Source of the DNA: an uncultured Shinella sp.
Lineage (GTDB): Bacteria; Pseudomonadota; Alphaproteobacteria; Rhizobiales; Rhizobiaceae
Length of the DNA stretch: 5,418 nucleotides
Assembly (NCBI GenBank): GCA_946886325.1
Contig: CAMPIK010000206.1
Location: 1 to 5,418 of the forward strand
Direction of reading: 5' to 3'
Shown here: piece after piece, positions 1 through 5,418 of the stretch
How positions within the stretch are numbered: the first letter of the stretch is position 1
Layout: the number at the start of each line of letters is the position of its first letter
The notes under the pieces: model-generated
What the model saw: only the letters and a program-made list of their open reading frames with translations
Databases searched by the model: none
What the model was told of the DNA's origin: nothing
Program-made: the position numbers and the translations under genes

Positions 1-10
1 AAAAATCAAA

Positions 11-16
11 AAGGGA
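11..16 (+). promoter_or_regulatory. Probable ribosome binding site of tmm
   Basis: AAGGGA, 10 nt before the ATG at 27. It supports that start. Only 26 bases precede the gene here, so its promoter lies outside the window or the gene is part of an upstream operon. Confidence 0.5.
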
Positions 17-26
17 ACTGACACAG

Positions 27-1364
27 ATGACCAGAGTAGCCGTGATCGGCGCAGGGCCCTCGGGCCTCGCACAATTGAGAGCCTTCCAGTCCGCCGCCCA
101 GAAGGGCGCCGAGATTCCCGAAGTGGTCTGCTTCGAAAAACAGGCCGACTGGGGCGGCCTCTGGAACTACACCTGGCGCACCGGTCTCGACGAATATGGC
201 GAACCGGTCCACGGCAGCATGTACCGCTATCTCTGGTCGAACGGGCCGAAGGAGTGCCTGGAATTTGCCGACTATTCCTTCGAGGAGCATTTCGGCAAGC
301 CGATCGGTTCCTACCCGCCCCGCGCCGTCCTGTGGGATTACATCAAGGGCCGCGTCGAAAAGGCCGACGTGCGCAAATGGGTCCGCTTCTCGACCCCGGT
401 TCGCATGGTGCGGTTCGACGAGGCCACGAAGAAATTCACGGTGACGGCGCATGATCGCGTCGAAGACCGGATGTATGACGAGGAATTCGACTATGTCGTC
501 GTCGCCTCCGGCCACTTCTCGACCCCGAACGTGCCCTATTTCGAAGGCGTGAAAACCTTCAACGGCCGCGTCATGCACGCCCATGATTTCCGCGATGCGG
601 TCGAATTCAAGGACAAGGACGTGCTGATCGTCGGCCGCAGCTATTCGGCCGAGGATATCGGCTCGCAATGCTGGAAATACGGCGCCCGGTCTGTCACGAC
701 CAGCTACCGCTCCAAGCCGATGGGCTTCAAGTGGCCGGAGCGTTTTGAGGAGCGCCCGCTCTTGCAGAAGCTGGTCAACAAGACCGCCCATTTCGCAGAC
801 GGCTCGACGAAGGAGGTCGATGCGCTGATCCTCTGCACCGGCTATCTCCACCACTTCCCGTTCCTGCCCGACGACCTGCGCCTGAAGACGGCCAACCGGC
901 TCTGGTCCGACAGCCTCTACAAGGGCATCGTCTACGAGACCAATCCGCAGCTTTTCTATATCGGCATGCAGGACCAGTTCTACACCTTCAACATGTTCGA
1001 CGCGCAGGCCTGGTGGGCGCGCGACGTCATTATGGGCCGTATCGAACTGCCGGGTGCGGACGAGATGAAGGCGCATTTCGACACCTGGCGCGCCCGCGAG
1101 GAAACGCTCGAGGATGCCGAGCAGATGATCTGGTTCCAGGGCGACTATGTGCTGGAGCTTCTCGAGGACACCGACTATCCGAAATTCGATATCGAGGGCA
1201 CCAACCAGACCTTCATGGAATGGGAGCACCACAAGGCCGAAAACATCATGGGCTTCCGCGACAACGCCTATCGCTCGTTGATGACCGGCACGATGGCGCC
1301 GAAGCACCATACGCCATGGCTGGAAGCAATGGACGACACGCTGGAAGTCTATCTGAAGAATTGA
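27..1364 (+). CDS. tmm: Trimethylamine monooxygenase (bacterial flavin-containing monooxygenase)
   Basis: A 445-residue cytosolic FAD- and NADPH-dependent monooxygenase that converts trimethylamine to trimethylamine N-oxide; the length is typical for bacterial Tmm. Seen directly: FAD Rossmann motif G8-A-G-P-S-G13 at the extreme N-terminus; FMO fingerprint F-x-G-x3-H-x3-F at F178-F188; NADPH motif G203-R-S-Y-S-A208; the C270-T-G-Y273 segment that links the domains in FMOs; Asn72 in the W-S-N-G segment, matching the Asn placed near the flavin in FMOs; and the Tmm-like stretch G313-M-Q-D316 followed by [10 protein letters not shown]. Tyr206 and Asp316 sit one residue from Tyr207 and Asp317, which I recall as active-site residues of Roseovarius Tmm. 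Start: AAGGGA at 11-16 lies 10 nt before the ATG, and GAGPSG sits where expected. The close Tmm signature and the tdm nearby favour TMA over other FMO substrates such as sulfides. A terminator follows, so it is probably transcribed apart from amt. Confidence 0.93.
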   Translation: MTRVAVIGAGPSGLAQLRAFQSAAQKGAEIPEVVCFEKQADWGGLWNYTWRTGLDEYGEPVHGSMYRYLWSNGPKECLEFADYSFEEHFGKPIGSYPPRAVLWDYIKGRVEKADVRKWVRFSTPVRMVRFDEATKKFTVTAHDRVEDRMYDEEFDYVVVASGHFSTPNVPYFEGVKTFNGRVMHAHDFRDAVEFKDKDVLIVGRSYSAEDIGSQCWKYGARSVTTSYRSKPMGFKWPERFEERPLLQKLVNKTAHFADGSTKEVDALILCTGYLHHFPFLPDDLRLKTANRLWSDSLYKGIVYETNPQLFYIGMQDQFYTFNMFDAQAWWARDVIMGRIELPGADEMKAHFDTWRAREETLEDAEQMIWFQGDYVLELLEDTDYPKFDIEGTNQTFMEWEHHKAENIMGFRDNAYRSLMTGTMAPKHHTPWLEAMDDTLEVYLKN

Positions 1365-1366
1365 CG

Positions 1367-1386
1367 GCCGCTCCGCGGCGCGGTTT
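1367..1386 (+). terminator. Short GC hairpin with T4 run just after tmm
   Basis: GCCGC (1367-1371) pairs with GCGGC (1375-1379) around a 3-nt loop, followed by GCGG and TTTT at 1383-1386. It starts 3 nt after the tmm stop codon. The stem is short and the T run is displaced, so alone it would be a weak terminator. It is the first of a tandem pair with the hairpin at 1406-1433. Confidence 0.35.
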
Positions 1387-1405
1387 TCAGTATCACCTGT
1401 CAGGC

Positions 1406-1440
1406 GAAGGGCGCGGAATTTTCCGCGCCCTTCTTGTTTA
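1406..1440 (+). terminator. Strong intrinsic terminator of tmm
   Basis: GAAGGGCGCGGAA (1406-1418) is perfectly complementary to 1421-1433. This gives 12-13 contiguous base pairs with a very small AT loop, followed by TTGTTT at 1434-1439. It lies 41 nt after the tmm stop. This is a textbook rho-independent terminator on the + strand and implies that amt has its own promoter downstream. The bases following the hairpin on the - strand are not T-rich, so it looks one-directional. Confidence 0.88.
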
Positions 1441-1544
1441 AGTTGAATCAAAACGATCGCAGATGGCTATTCTTTGATCAGCATATTGCCTAAAAAAGAG
1501 CTCTTGCGCGAATAATATGGGCATAGATATTTCGATATAAAGCC

Positions 1545-1572
1545 TTGAAAATATTGGTAAAAAATATAAAAT
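1545..1572 (+). promoter_or_regulatory. Possible sigma-70-type promoter upstream of amt
   Basis: TTGAAA (1545-1550), a 16-nt spacer, then TAAAAT (1567-1572) inside the AT-rich stretch TATAAAATAG. Spacing is acceptable, but an AT-rich region will produce such matches by chance. If used, the amt mRNA would have a leader of about 170 nt that contains the direct repeats and the palindrome. Confidence 0.25.
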
Positions 1573-1579
1573 AGCCGGC

Positions 1580-1652
1580 AGTCGAACTTTGCATGCGCCA
1601 ACGGAACAGTTGCGCCGGCAACATGGCACTCGATGAACCAATAGTCGAACTT
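1580..1652 (+). repeat. Pair of 10-bp direct repeats, AGTCGAACTT, 63 bp apart
   Basis: AGTCGAACTT occurs at 1580-1589 and 1643-1652. In both copies it is followed by one variable base and GC. The 63-bp spacing equals six helical turns, which would place both copies on the same DNA face. Both lie upstream of amt in noncoding DNA, so a regulator-binding role is possible but not shown. Confidence 0.4.
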
Positions 1653-1658
1653 CGCTGA

Positions 1659-1675
1659 CTTGGCAGTTTGCCAAG
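1659..1675. promoter_or_regulatory. 17-bp palindrome upstream of amt, candidate operator
   Basis: CTTGGCA-GTT-TGCCAAG is a perfect 7-bp inverted repeat with a 3-nt centre, ending 76 nt before the amt start. Its size and symmetry fit a dimeric regulator's operator. As RNA it would be a 7-bp hairpin without a T run, so it is a poor terminator. No regulator gene lies in the window to pair it with. Confidence 0.4.
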
Positions 1676-1742
1676 CAACTTGCCGTGTTCCCGGATCGCG
1701 CAACTGTGCCTGCTTGAAAGCAGCAACAGTTTGCGACTCAAG

Positions 1743-1749
1743 AAAGGGG
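1743..1749 (+). promoter_or_regulatory. Ribosome binding site that decides the amt start
   Basis: AAAGGGG ends 2 nt before ATG 1752 and 5 nt before the adjacent in-frame ATG 1755, so initiation at 1755 is slightly favoured. The frame is open further upstream, to a TTG at 1668, but that extension would translate through this site and adds no Amt-like sequence, so the upstream start is rejected. Confidence 0.7.
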
Positions 1750-1751
1750 AC

Positions 1752-3110
1752 ATGATGGAACAGCAACTGACTGAGCTCGCCGCCAAGGTGGCCACGCTGG
1801 AGGCCTCTTCCGGCTGGATGAAAAAAATCGACATGGAGATATTCTACTGGTGGTGCATCGCATTGATGTTTGCGATCCACGCCGGATTTCTCGCCTATGA
1901 AATGGGTGCCTCGCGCAGCAAGAACGTTCTGGCCTCCGGCATCAAGAACATCCTTGCCGTCGCGTTTATCATCCCCACGTTCTTCTTCGTCGGCTGGTGG
2001 ATCTACCTGGCCTTTCCGGGTGGCCTCATGCCCAATTTCGAAAGCGGCGCGGCGGGTCTGCCATGGTCCGCATCGATGGGTCCCAACCTGACCGACAGCG
2101 CGTCCGGCATCTTCTGGGGCGCCTTCGCCCTTTTTGCCGCGACGACCGCGTCCATCCTTTCCGGTGCCGTCATCGAGCGTATCCGGCTCTCCGCCTTCAT
2201 CATCCTGGCCATCGTGCTCGGATCAGGCGCCTGGATCCTCGCGGCATCCTGGGCCTGGCACGGCGGTGGCTGGCTGCTGACGCAATTCGGCTGGCATGAT
2301 TTCGGCGCCGCCGGCTGCGTGCATATGGTCGCGGGCTTCTTCGCGCTTGGCGTCCTCATCAACCTTGGGCCGCGCATCGGCAAGTTCGGCCCGAACGGCC
2401 GGATCAACGATCTGAGCCCCCACAACCTGCCCTTCGCCATCTTCGGCCTGATGCTGATCATCGTCGGCTTCTTCGGCTTCCTCGGCGGCTGCATGATCTA
2501 CATCGGCGACGGCCAGTGGACGAGCATCTTCGGCAATCCGACCACGCTTTCGGCCGTTTCGTTCAACGTGCTGATGTGCTTCGCCGGCGGCATCATCGGC
2601 GCATGGCTGATGACACGGGACCCCTTCTGGATGATGTCCGGCGCACTGGCCGGTATCTTCGCCGGCGCCCCGGGTCTCGACGTCTACTATCCGCCGCTCG
2701 CCTTCCTGCTCGGCGTTGGCGGTGGCCTGATCACGCCGCTTGCCGACCGGTTCCTGCAGAAGATGGGCATCGACGACGCCGTCGGCGCCGTATCGGTCCA
2801 TGGCATCGGTGGCCTGTGGGGCGTTGTGGCCTTCGGCATCTTCGCCTCGGGCTACCCGCAGACCGTCGCGGGCGCACCGCCCACGAACCTCATGGCCCAG
2901 CTCATCGGCGCCGTCACCATGGCGCTCGTCGGTTTCGTGCCCGGCTATCTCGTCTCGCTGCTCCTGAAATCCATGGGCAAGCTGCGCATCCCCGAGAAGG
3001 TCGAGCTGATGGGCATGGACAAGGCCAAGGTCCCGGTCAGAGCCTATCCGGAAGGCCATTTCGGTGTTCCGTCGAAGGACATGCCCGAGGTCGCGTTCCC
3101 GGCCGAGTGA
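1752..3110 (+). CDS. Amt-family ammonium (or methylated-amine) channel, atypical pore
   Basis: A 452-residue inner-membrane protein of the Amt/Mep/Rh family. Hydrophobic segments fit 11 spans, about residues 30-51, 67-88, 119-139, 145-166, 186-204, 227-249, 265-287, 292-307, 315-330, 345-365 and 380-406. Family marks: G-A-V-I-E-R-I-R (138-145), Asp183 and His191 (D160 and H168 of E. coli AmtB), and V-H350-G (H318). Phe128 and Phe243 match the F107/F215 gate. Oddities: by hand alignment AmtB F103, Q104, N216 and S219 become Ala124, Phe125, Leu244 and Cys247. Residues 1-18 form a heptad-like helix (L6, L9, V13, L16). The C-terminus keeps the L-R-I-P...G-M-D stretch but lacks the His-Gly-Glu typical of the GlnK-contacting tail. 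Start: AAAGGGG at 1743-1749 is close to ATG 1752 and better spaced for ATG 1755; either gives nearly the same protein. The substrate may be ammonium, methylammonium or a larger amine; the locus suggests amine metabolism. Confidence 0.88.
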   Translation: MMEQQLTELAAKVATLEASSGWMKKIDMEIFYWWCIALMFAIHAGFLAYEMGASRSKNVLASGIKNILAVAFIIPTFFFVGWWIYLAFPGGLMPNFESGAAGLPWSASMGPNLTDSASGIFWGAFALFAATTASILSGAVIERIRLSAFIILAIVLGSGAWILAASWAWHGGGWLLTQFGWHDFGAAGCVHMVAGFFALGVLINLGPRIGKFGPNGRINDLSPHNLPFAIFGLMLIIVGFFGFLGGCMIYIGDGQWTSIFGNPTTLSAVSFNVLMCFAGGIIGAWLMTRDPFWMMSGALAGIFAGAPGLDVYYPPLAFLLGVGGGLITPLADRFLQKMGIDDAVGAVSVHGIGGLWGVVAFGIFASGYPQTVAGAPPTNLMAQLIGAVTMALVGFVPGYLVSLLLKSMGKLRIPEKVELMGMDKAKVPVRAYPEGHFGVPSKDMPEVAFPAE

Positions 3111-3115
3111 AACGA

Positions 3116-3152
3116 TGCCCACCGTGCCCGACCGGGCGCGGTGGGCAGGTTT
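3116..3152 (+). terminator. Strong GC hairpin between amt and the small gene (terminator or attenuator)
   Basis: Bases 3116-3129 pair with 3134-3147 in a 14-bp stem with one U-G wobble (3125/3138) and a 4-nt GACC loop, followed by GG and TTT. It begins 5 nt after the amt stop. Stem strength suggests an intrinsic terminator, but the T run is short and offset. It may therefore terminate partially or protect the amt mRNA 3' end, setting a lower level of the downstream small gene. Confidence 0.6.
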
Positions 3153-3196
3153 ATCGCACCCAATCGGCACGATGTGATGTGCCACTGACAGACAAG

Positions 3197-3203
3197 AGAA
3201 GGA
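3197..3203 (+). promoter_or_regulatory. Ribosome binding site of the small membrane-protein gene
   Basis: AGAAGGA, 6 nt before the ATG at 3210, is a near-ideal Shine-Dalgarno match and spacing. It is the best single argument that the short frame downstream is translated. A weak inverted repeat GGCAC (3166-3170)/GTGCC (3179-3183) lies just upstream but does not cover it. Confidence 0.7.
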
Positions 3204-3209
3204 CCGGAT

Positions 3210-3377
3210 ATGGGCTCACCAATCACCACCTGGGAAGGCGCCGAAGCATATTTCACCGGCTTCGGAGGCTTTTCGCCGACGATCATGCTGATCGCCGCGA
3301 TCGCCTTCACCATCGGCGCAATCGTCTACGGATCGAAACACGAATCCGAAGCCTACGAGCGCAGCGAACTGGAATAG
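3210..3377 (+). CDS. 55-residue single-span membrane protein, candidate Amt partner
   Basis: An unrecognised small protein, M-G-S-P-I-T-T-W-E-G... to ...R-S-E-L-E, ending in TAG at 3375-3377. Residues 1-20 are polar to aromatic, with Trp8, Tyr14, Phe15 and Phe18. Residues about 21-41 are a continuous hydrophobic helix (F-S-P-T-I-M-L-I-A-A...), and residues 42-55 are a charged tail rich in Glu. This is the pattern of small accessory subunits of transporters and membrane complexes. Evidence for translation: an ideal ribosome binding site, codon use like its neighbours (mostly G/C third bases), an intact frame, and a position 99 nt downstream of amt on the same strand with a hairpin after it. 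Function is unknown. By position it could bind or stabilise the Amt trimer, but that is inference; no family motif is visible to me. Confidence 0.72.
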   Translation: MGSPITTWEGAEAYFTGFGGFSPTIMLIAAIAFTIGAIVYGSKHESEAYERSELE

Positions 3378-3384
3378 CAAAGAC

Positions 3385-3414
3385 ATGCGCCGGGATGGAA
3401 ACGTCCCGGCGCAT
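3385..3414. terminator. 11-bp hairpin between the convergent genes
   Basis: ATGCGCCGGGA (3385-3395) pairs perfectly with 3404-3414 around an 8-nt loop, 7 nt after the small gene's stop. No proper T run follows on the + strand. On the - strand it is followed by GTCTTTGC, which is only weakly T-rich. It probably acts as a termination or mRNA-end structure for the amt side. Confidence 0.5.
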
Positions 3415-3441
3415 ATGCCGCTCAAGAGTGCGGCACGTCCT

Positions 3442-3464
3442 GACCGGCTCGTTCTCAGCCGGTC
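3442..3464. terminator. 8-bp hairpin downstream of tdm
   Basis: GACCGGCT (3442-3449) pairs with AGCCGGTC (3457-3464) with a 7-nt loop, 34 nt beyond the tdm stop as read on the - strand. There is no T run on either strand, so it could be a 3'-end stabiliser or a non-canonical terminator for tdm. With the hairpin at 3385-3414 it fills the 121-bp gap between the converging transcripts. Confidence 0.4.
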
Positions 3465-3498
3465 TCAATCGGCAATCACTGCATGTTGAAATCGGAAA

Positions 3499-5418
3499 TC
3501 AGGACCGCGGCTTCAGCTTCTGCGGATCATAGTGCGCGAATGGCACGATCGTCGCCGGCAACCGCTTCTGCTGGCCATCGAGCTTGCCGATCTCGACTTG
3601 GGTGCCGATTTCCGAATGCAGCACATCCATCCGTGCCAGCGCGATCGTCTTCTTCAGGAGCGGTGACCGCGTCGAACTGGTGACAACGCCGACCTGCGCC
3701 CGGCCGATATGCACCGTGTCGCCATGGCCGACGGCGTCGTTGGCATCGATGTCGAGACCGACCAGCTTGTAGCGCGGGTTCTCCTTGCGCTTGATCAGCG
3801 CTTCGCGACCGATGAAATCCTCCGTCTTCGATTTCAGCGGCACGGTGAAGCCGATGCCGGCCTCGAAGGGATCGGTCTGGTCGGAAAAGTCGTAATGGGC
3901 AAAGACCAGCCCGGCCTCGATGCGCACCATGTCGAGCGCTTCCAGTCCCATCGGCTTCAGCCCGTGCTTCTGTCCTGCCTCCCAGACCGCGTCGAAGACG
4001 GCGAGCGCATCCTTCGGATGGCAGAAGATTTCGTAGCCGAGTTCGCCCGTATAGCCGGTGCGTGAAACGACGACAGGCGCGCCCTCGAAATGGCCGATGC
4101 GGCCGACGGCGAAGCGGAACCATTCGAGTTCGCCGATCGCCGGCTGCGACGGTGCGGTCCAGATGATCTCCTTGATGATCTCGCGGCTTTTCGGCCCCTG
4201 GACGGCGAGGTTGTGCATCTGGTCGGTGGAGGAGCGCACCCAGGCCTTGTAGCCCATTTTCTCCGCCTGCTCGCGCAGCCAGAGGCCGCTGACGTCATCG
4301 CCGCCGATCCAGCGGAAATTGTTCGCGCCCAGCCGGAACACCGTGCCGTCGTCGATCATGCCGCCGTTCTCGTAGCACATGGCCGTATAGACCACCTGGC
4401 CCGGCGACAGCTTGCGGATATCGCGGGTGACGCAATATTGCAGCAGCGCCTCCGCATCCGGCCCCGTCACCTCGAATTTCCGGAGCGGCGACAGGTCCAT
4501 CACCACCGCGTTTTCGCGGCAGGCCCAGTATTCCTCGATCGGCCCTTCGTTGTTGAAACGGTTCGCCAGCCAGTAGCCGCGATATTCCACATGATTGCGG
4601 GTCAGGGCCGAGAAACGGGGGTGGAAGGCGGTTTCCTGGGTCATTTCGGGCTCTGCATCGGGGGTCATTCGGATGGCGACGGCGCGCGAGAATGTCTCTT
4701 TGCCGGAATAGGTGCGGACATGGATATCGGTCGGGTCCCAGCCGTTCGCCGCGTCGATATCATCCGGGCAGGACGAGGAGACGCAGACGAGATCGGTCAG
4801 CGCCCGCATCAGCACATAGTCGCCCGGCCGCGACCAGGGTTCGTCGAGATAGAGCTGGTTATGATGGTCGATATTGGTGTTGTAGAAGAAGTTCAGCGCT
4901 TCCCAGCCCTTGCGCGGCGCAACGCCATAGGGCGCCAGCGCATGGTTGAAATTGTCGGTGCAGTTGACATGCCCCGGATAGCCCATGTCGTCGTAGTAGC
5001 GCGAATTGCAGGCGGTGGCGAAGGCATCATGACGGCCGACCGTATCCTGCACGATCTCCACCAGCGGCTCGAAATCCCGGTCGAAGGCCTTCGACGGCAG
5101 GCCCGGCATCGGGTAGCTCCGCCCGAGAAGCGTGCGCGTCACCGTCGCATCGAGCGCCAGATCCAGCCCCTTGTCGACCTTGCGGGCGGAAAAGGCCTGA
5201 AAATCCGTGCATTGCCGCCCGGAAACATCGATGATCTGGATGAACTCGCCGGCCCGCACGAAATAGGCCGACGCCCGCGCCGCCCGGATGCGCAGATCCT
5301 GCACCGGATCAGCCATCGGCTCCGGCAGCAGGTCTTCGTAGGCGCGTTCGATCGAGGAGCGGGCAACCCGGAGGTCCAGCGCAGTCGCAGTGTTCTGCGC
5401 CTCCGCATCCATCGGCGG
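3499..5418 (-). CDS. tdm: Trimethylamine N-oxide demethylase (DUF1989-GcvT fusion), probably missing its 5' end
   Basis: Cleaves TMAO to dimethylamine and formaldehyde; the folate-binding half can capture formaldehyde on tetrahydrofolate. Numbering from the first visible ATG (complement of 5412), 637 residues are seen. Residues about 35-250 are a DUF1989-type metal-binding domain with Cys68-Thr-Asp70, Cys135-N-S-R-Y-Y, Cys151-T-D-N and S-C215-P-D-D. Residues about 285-630 are GcvT-like, with G350-G-M-I-D354-D355 and an I-E-A-G-L...D-P-F-E-A-G-I-G segment (498-521). I recall Asp198, Cys263, Cys279 and Cys343 as key metal-site residues of Methylocella silvestris Tdm; Asp70, Cys135, Cys151 and Cys215 match all four with one constant offset of 128. 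The family member is thus about 128 residues longer at the N-terminus. The frame here stays open to the window edge and no ribosome binding site is visible, so 5412 is likely an internal Met. The gene converges on amt, with its stop (TGA) at 3501-3499. Confidence 0.9.
   Translation of the reverse strand, partial: PPMDAEAQNTATALDLRVARSSIERAYEDLLPEPMADPVQDLRIRAARASAYFVRAGEFIQIIDVSGRQCTDFQAFSARKVDKGLDLALDATVTRTLLGRSYPMPGLPSKAFDRDFEPLVEIVQDTVGRHDAFATACNSRYYDDMGYPGHVNCTDNFNHALAPYGVAPRKGWEALNFFYNTNIDHHNQLYLDEPWSRPGDYVLMRALTDLVCVSSSCPDDIDAANGWDPTDIHVRTYSGKETFSRAVAIRMTPDAEPEMTQETAFHPRFSALTRNHVEYRGYWLANRFNNEGPIEEYWACRENAVVMDLSPLRKFEVTGPDAEALLQYCVTRDIRKLSPGQVVYTAMCYENGGMIDDGTVFRLGANNFRWIGGDDVSGLWLREQAEKMGYKAWVRSSTDQMHNLAVQGPKSREIIKEIIWTAPSQPAIGELEWFRFAVGRIGHFEGAPVVVSRTGYTGELGYEIFCHPKDALAVFDAVWEAGQKHGLKPMGLEALDMVRIEAGLVFAHYDFSDQTDPFEAGIGFTVPLKSKTEDFIGREALIKRKENPRYKLVGLDIDANDAVGHGDTVHIGRAQVGVVTSSTRSPLLKKTIALARMDVLHSEIGTQVEIGKLDGQQKRLPATIVPFAHYDPQKLKPRS

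Larger units (their letters stand above)
1441..1751 (+). promoter_or_regulatory. Noncoding leader and likely control region of amt
   Basis: This 311-bp stretch has no credible gene and is visibly richer in A/T than its flanks, especially 1480-1575. It must hold the amt promoter because a strong terminator ends tmm just upstream. It contains a possible sigma-70-like element near 1545-1572, a 10-bp direct repeat (1580-1589 and 1643-1652), the heptamer GCCGGCA twice (1574-1580 and 1614-1620), a small inverted repeat GTTGC/GCAAC (1609-1622) and a 17-bp palindrome at 1659-1675. I looked for a clear sigma-54 site (GG-N10-GC), as is common for nitrogen-regulated amt genes, and found none with good matches. 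Confidence 0.6.

Noticed and set aside
6..1451. A 481-codon open frame on the - strand covering all of tmm
   Set aside because: It is a mirror of tmm caused by GC-biased codons. It runs through the tmm terminator, has a low-complexity Arg/Val/Glu composition with no recognisable domain, and the + strand frame has full FMO motifs.
1623..1640. TGGCAC at 1624-1629 as the -24 element of a sigma-54 promoter for amt
   Set aside because: The expected GC of the -12 element is absent at the required spacing, and the overlap with a TTGC box fails. No other good GG-N10-GC match was found in the leader.
1593..1658. A 21-codon + strand frame in the amt leader that could be a leader peptide
   Set aside because: No Shine-Dalgarno precedes either of its ATGs (1593 or 1623) and it shows no run of regulatory codons. 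It is too short to support without data.
1668..1751. Upstream extension of amt to a TTG start
   Set aside because: It would include the ribosome binding site and the palindrome edge as coding sequence. The ATGs at 1752/1755 have the binding site at the right place.
1438..1880. Two or three - strand frames of 78-137 codons in the tmm-amt gap
   Set aside because: They overlap each other in different frames, run into the amt coding start, have no ribosome binding site that I can find, and show no domain.
2223..3185. A 320-codon - strand frame inside amt
   Set aside because: Its product is Asp/Glu/His/Ala-rich without fold-like pattern, and it lies antisense to a clear 11-span membrane protein. 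It is a codon-bias shadow.
2516..3532. A 338-codon + strand frame overlapping amt, the hairpin, the small gene and the tdm end
   Set aside because: Its product is very Arg-rich and it crosses several gene ends and hairpins. It is a frame-shifted shadow.
1..5418. tRNA, rRNA, CRISPR array, insertion sequence or prophage remnant
   Set aside because: No cloverleaf, repeat-spacer pattern, transposase frame or terminal inverted repeats were seen. The window is compact metabolic genes.

Overview
The window looks like an alphaproteobacterial chromosome segment, probably Rhizobiales: coding DNA is GC-rich with strong G/C third-position use, and all products resemble those of methylated-amine-degrading Alphaproteobacteria. 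Genus cannot be fixed from the sequence alone. It carries the core of an aerobic trimethylamine (TMA) degradation locus.

Layout: (1) 27-1364 (+), a flavin-containing trimethylamine monooxygenase (tmm), closed by a short hairpin plus T run and then a near-perfect intrinsic terminator at 1406-1440. (2) 1365-1751, a 387-bp AT-richer gap holding the terminators and the likely control region of the next gene, with a 10-bp direct repeat 63 bp apart and a 17-bp palindrome. (3) 1752-3110 (+), an Amt-family channel with an N-terminal heptad segment and non-standard pore residues. (4) A strong GC hairpin at 3116-3147, then an unlisted small gene at 3210-3377 (+) for a 55-residue single-span membrane protein. 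(5) A convergent gap with two hairpins. (6) 3499 to the right edge (-), a DUF1989-GcvT fusion recognisable as trimethylamine N-oxide demethylase (tdm), whose 5' end probably lies outside the window.

Pathway logic: Tmm oxidises TMA to TMAO with NADPH and O2. Tdm cleaves TMAO to dimethylamine and formaldehyde, and its GcvT-like half can pass the formaldehyde to tetrahydrofolate. Later steps (dimethylamine and monomethylamine oxidation) eventually release ammonium. An Amt-type protein between the two enzymes could handle ammonium or methylated ammonium ions. The least described parts are the atypical Amt protein and its small membrane-protein neighbour, which may form a transporter plus accessory subunit.
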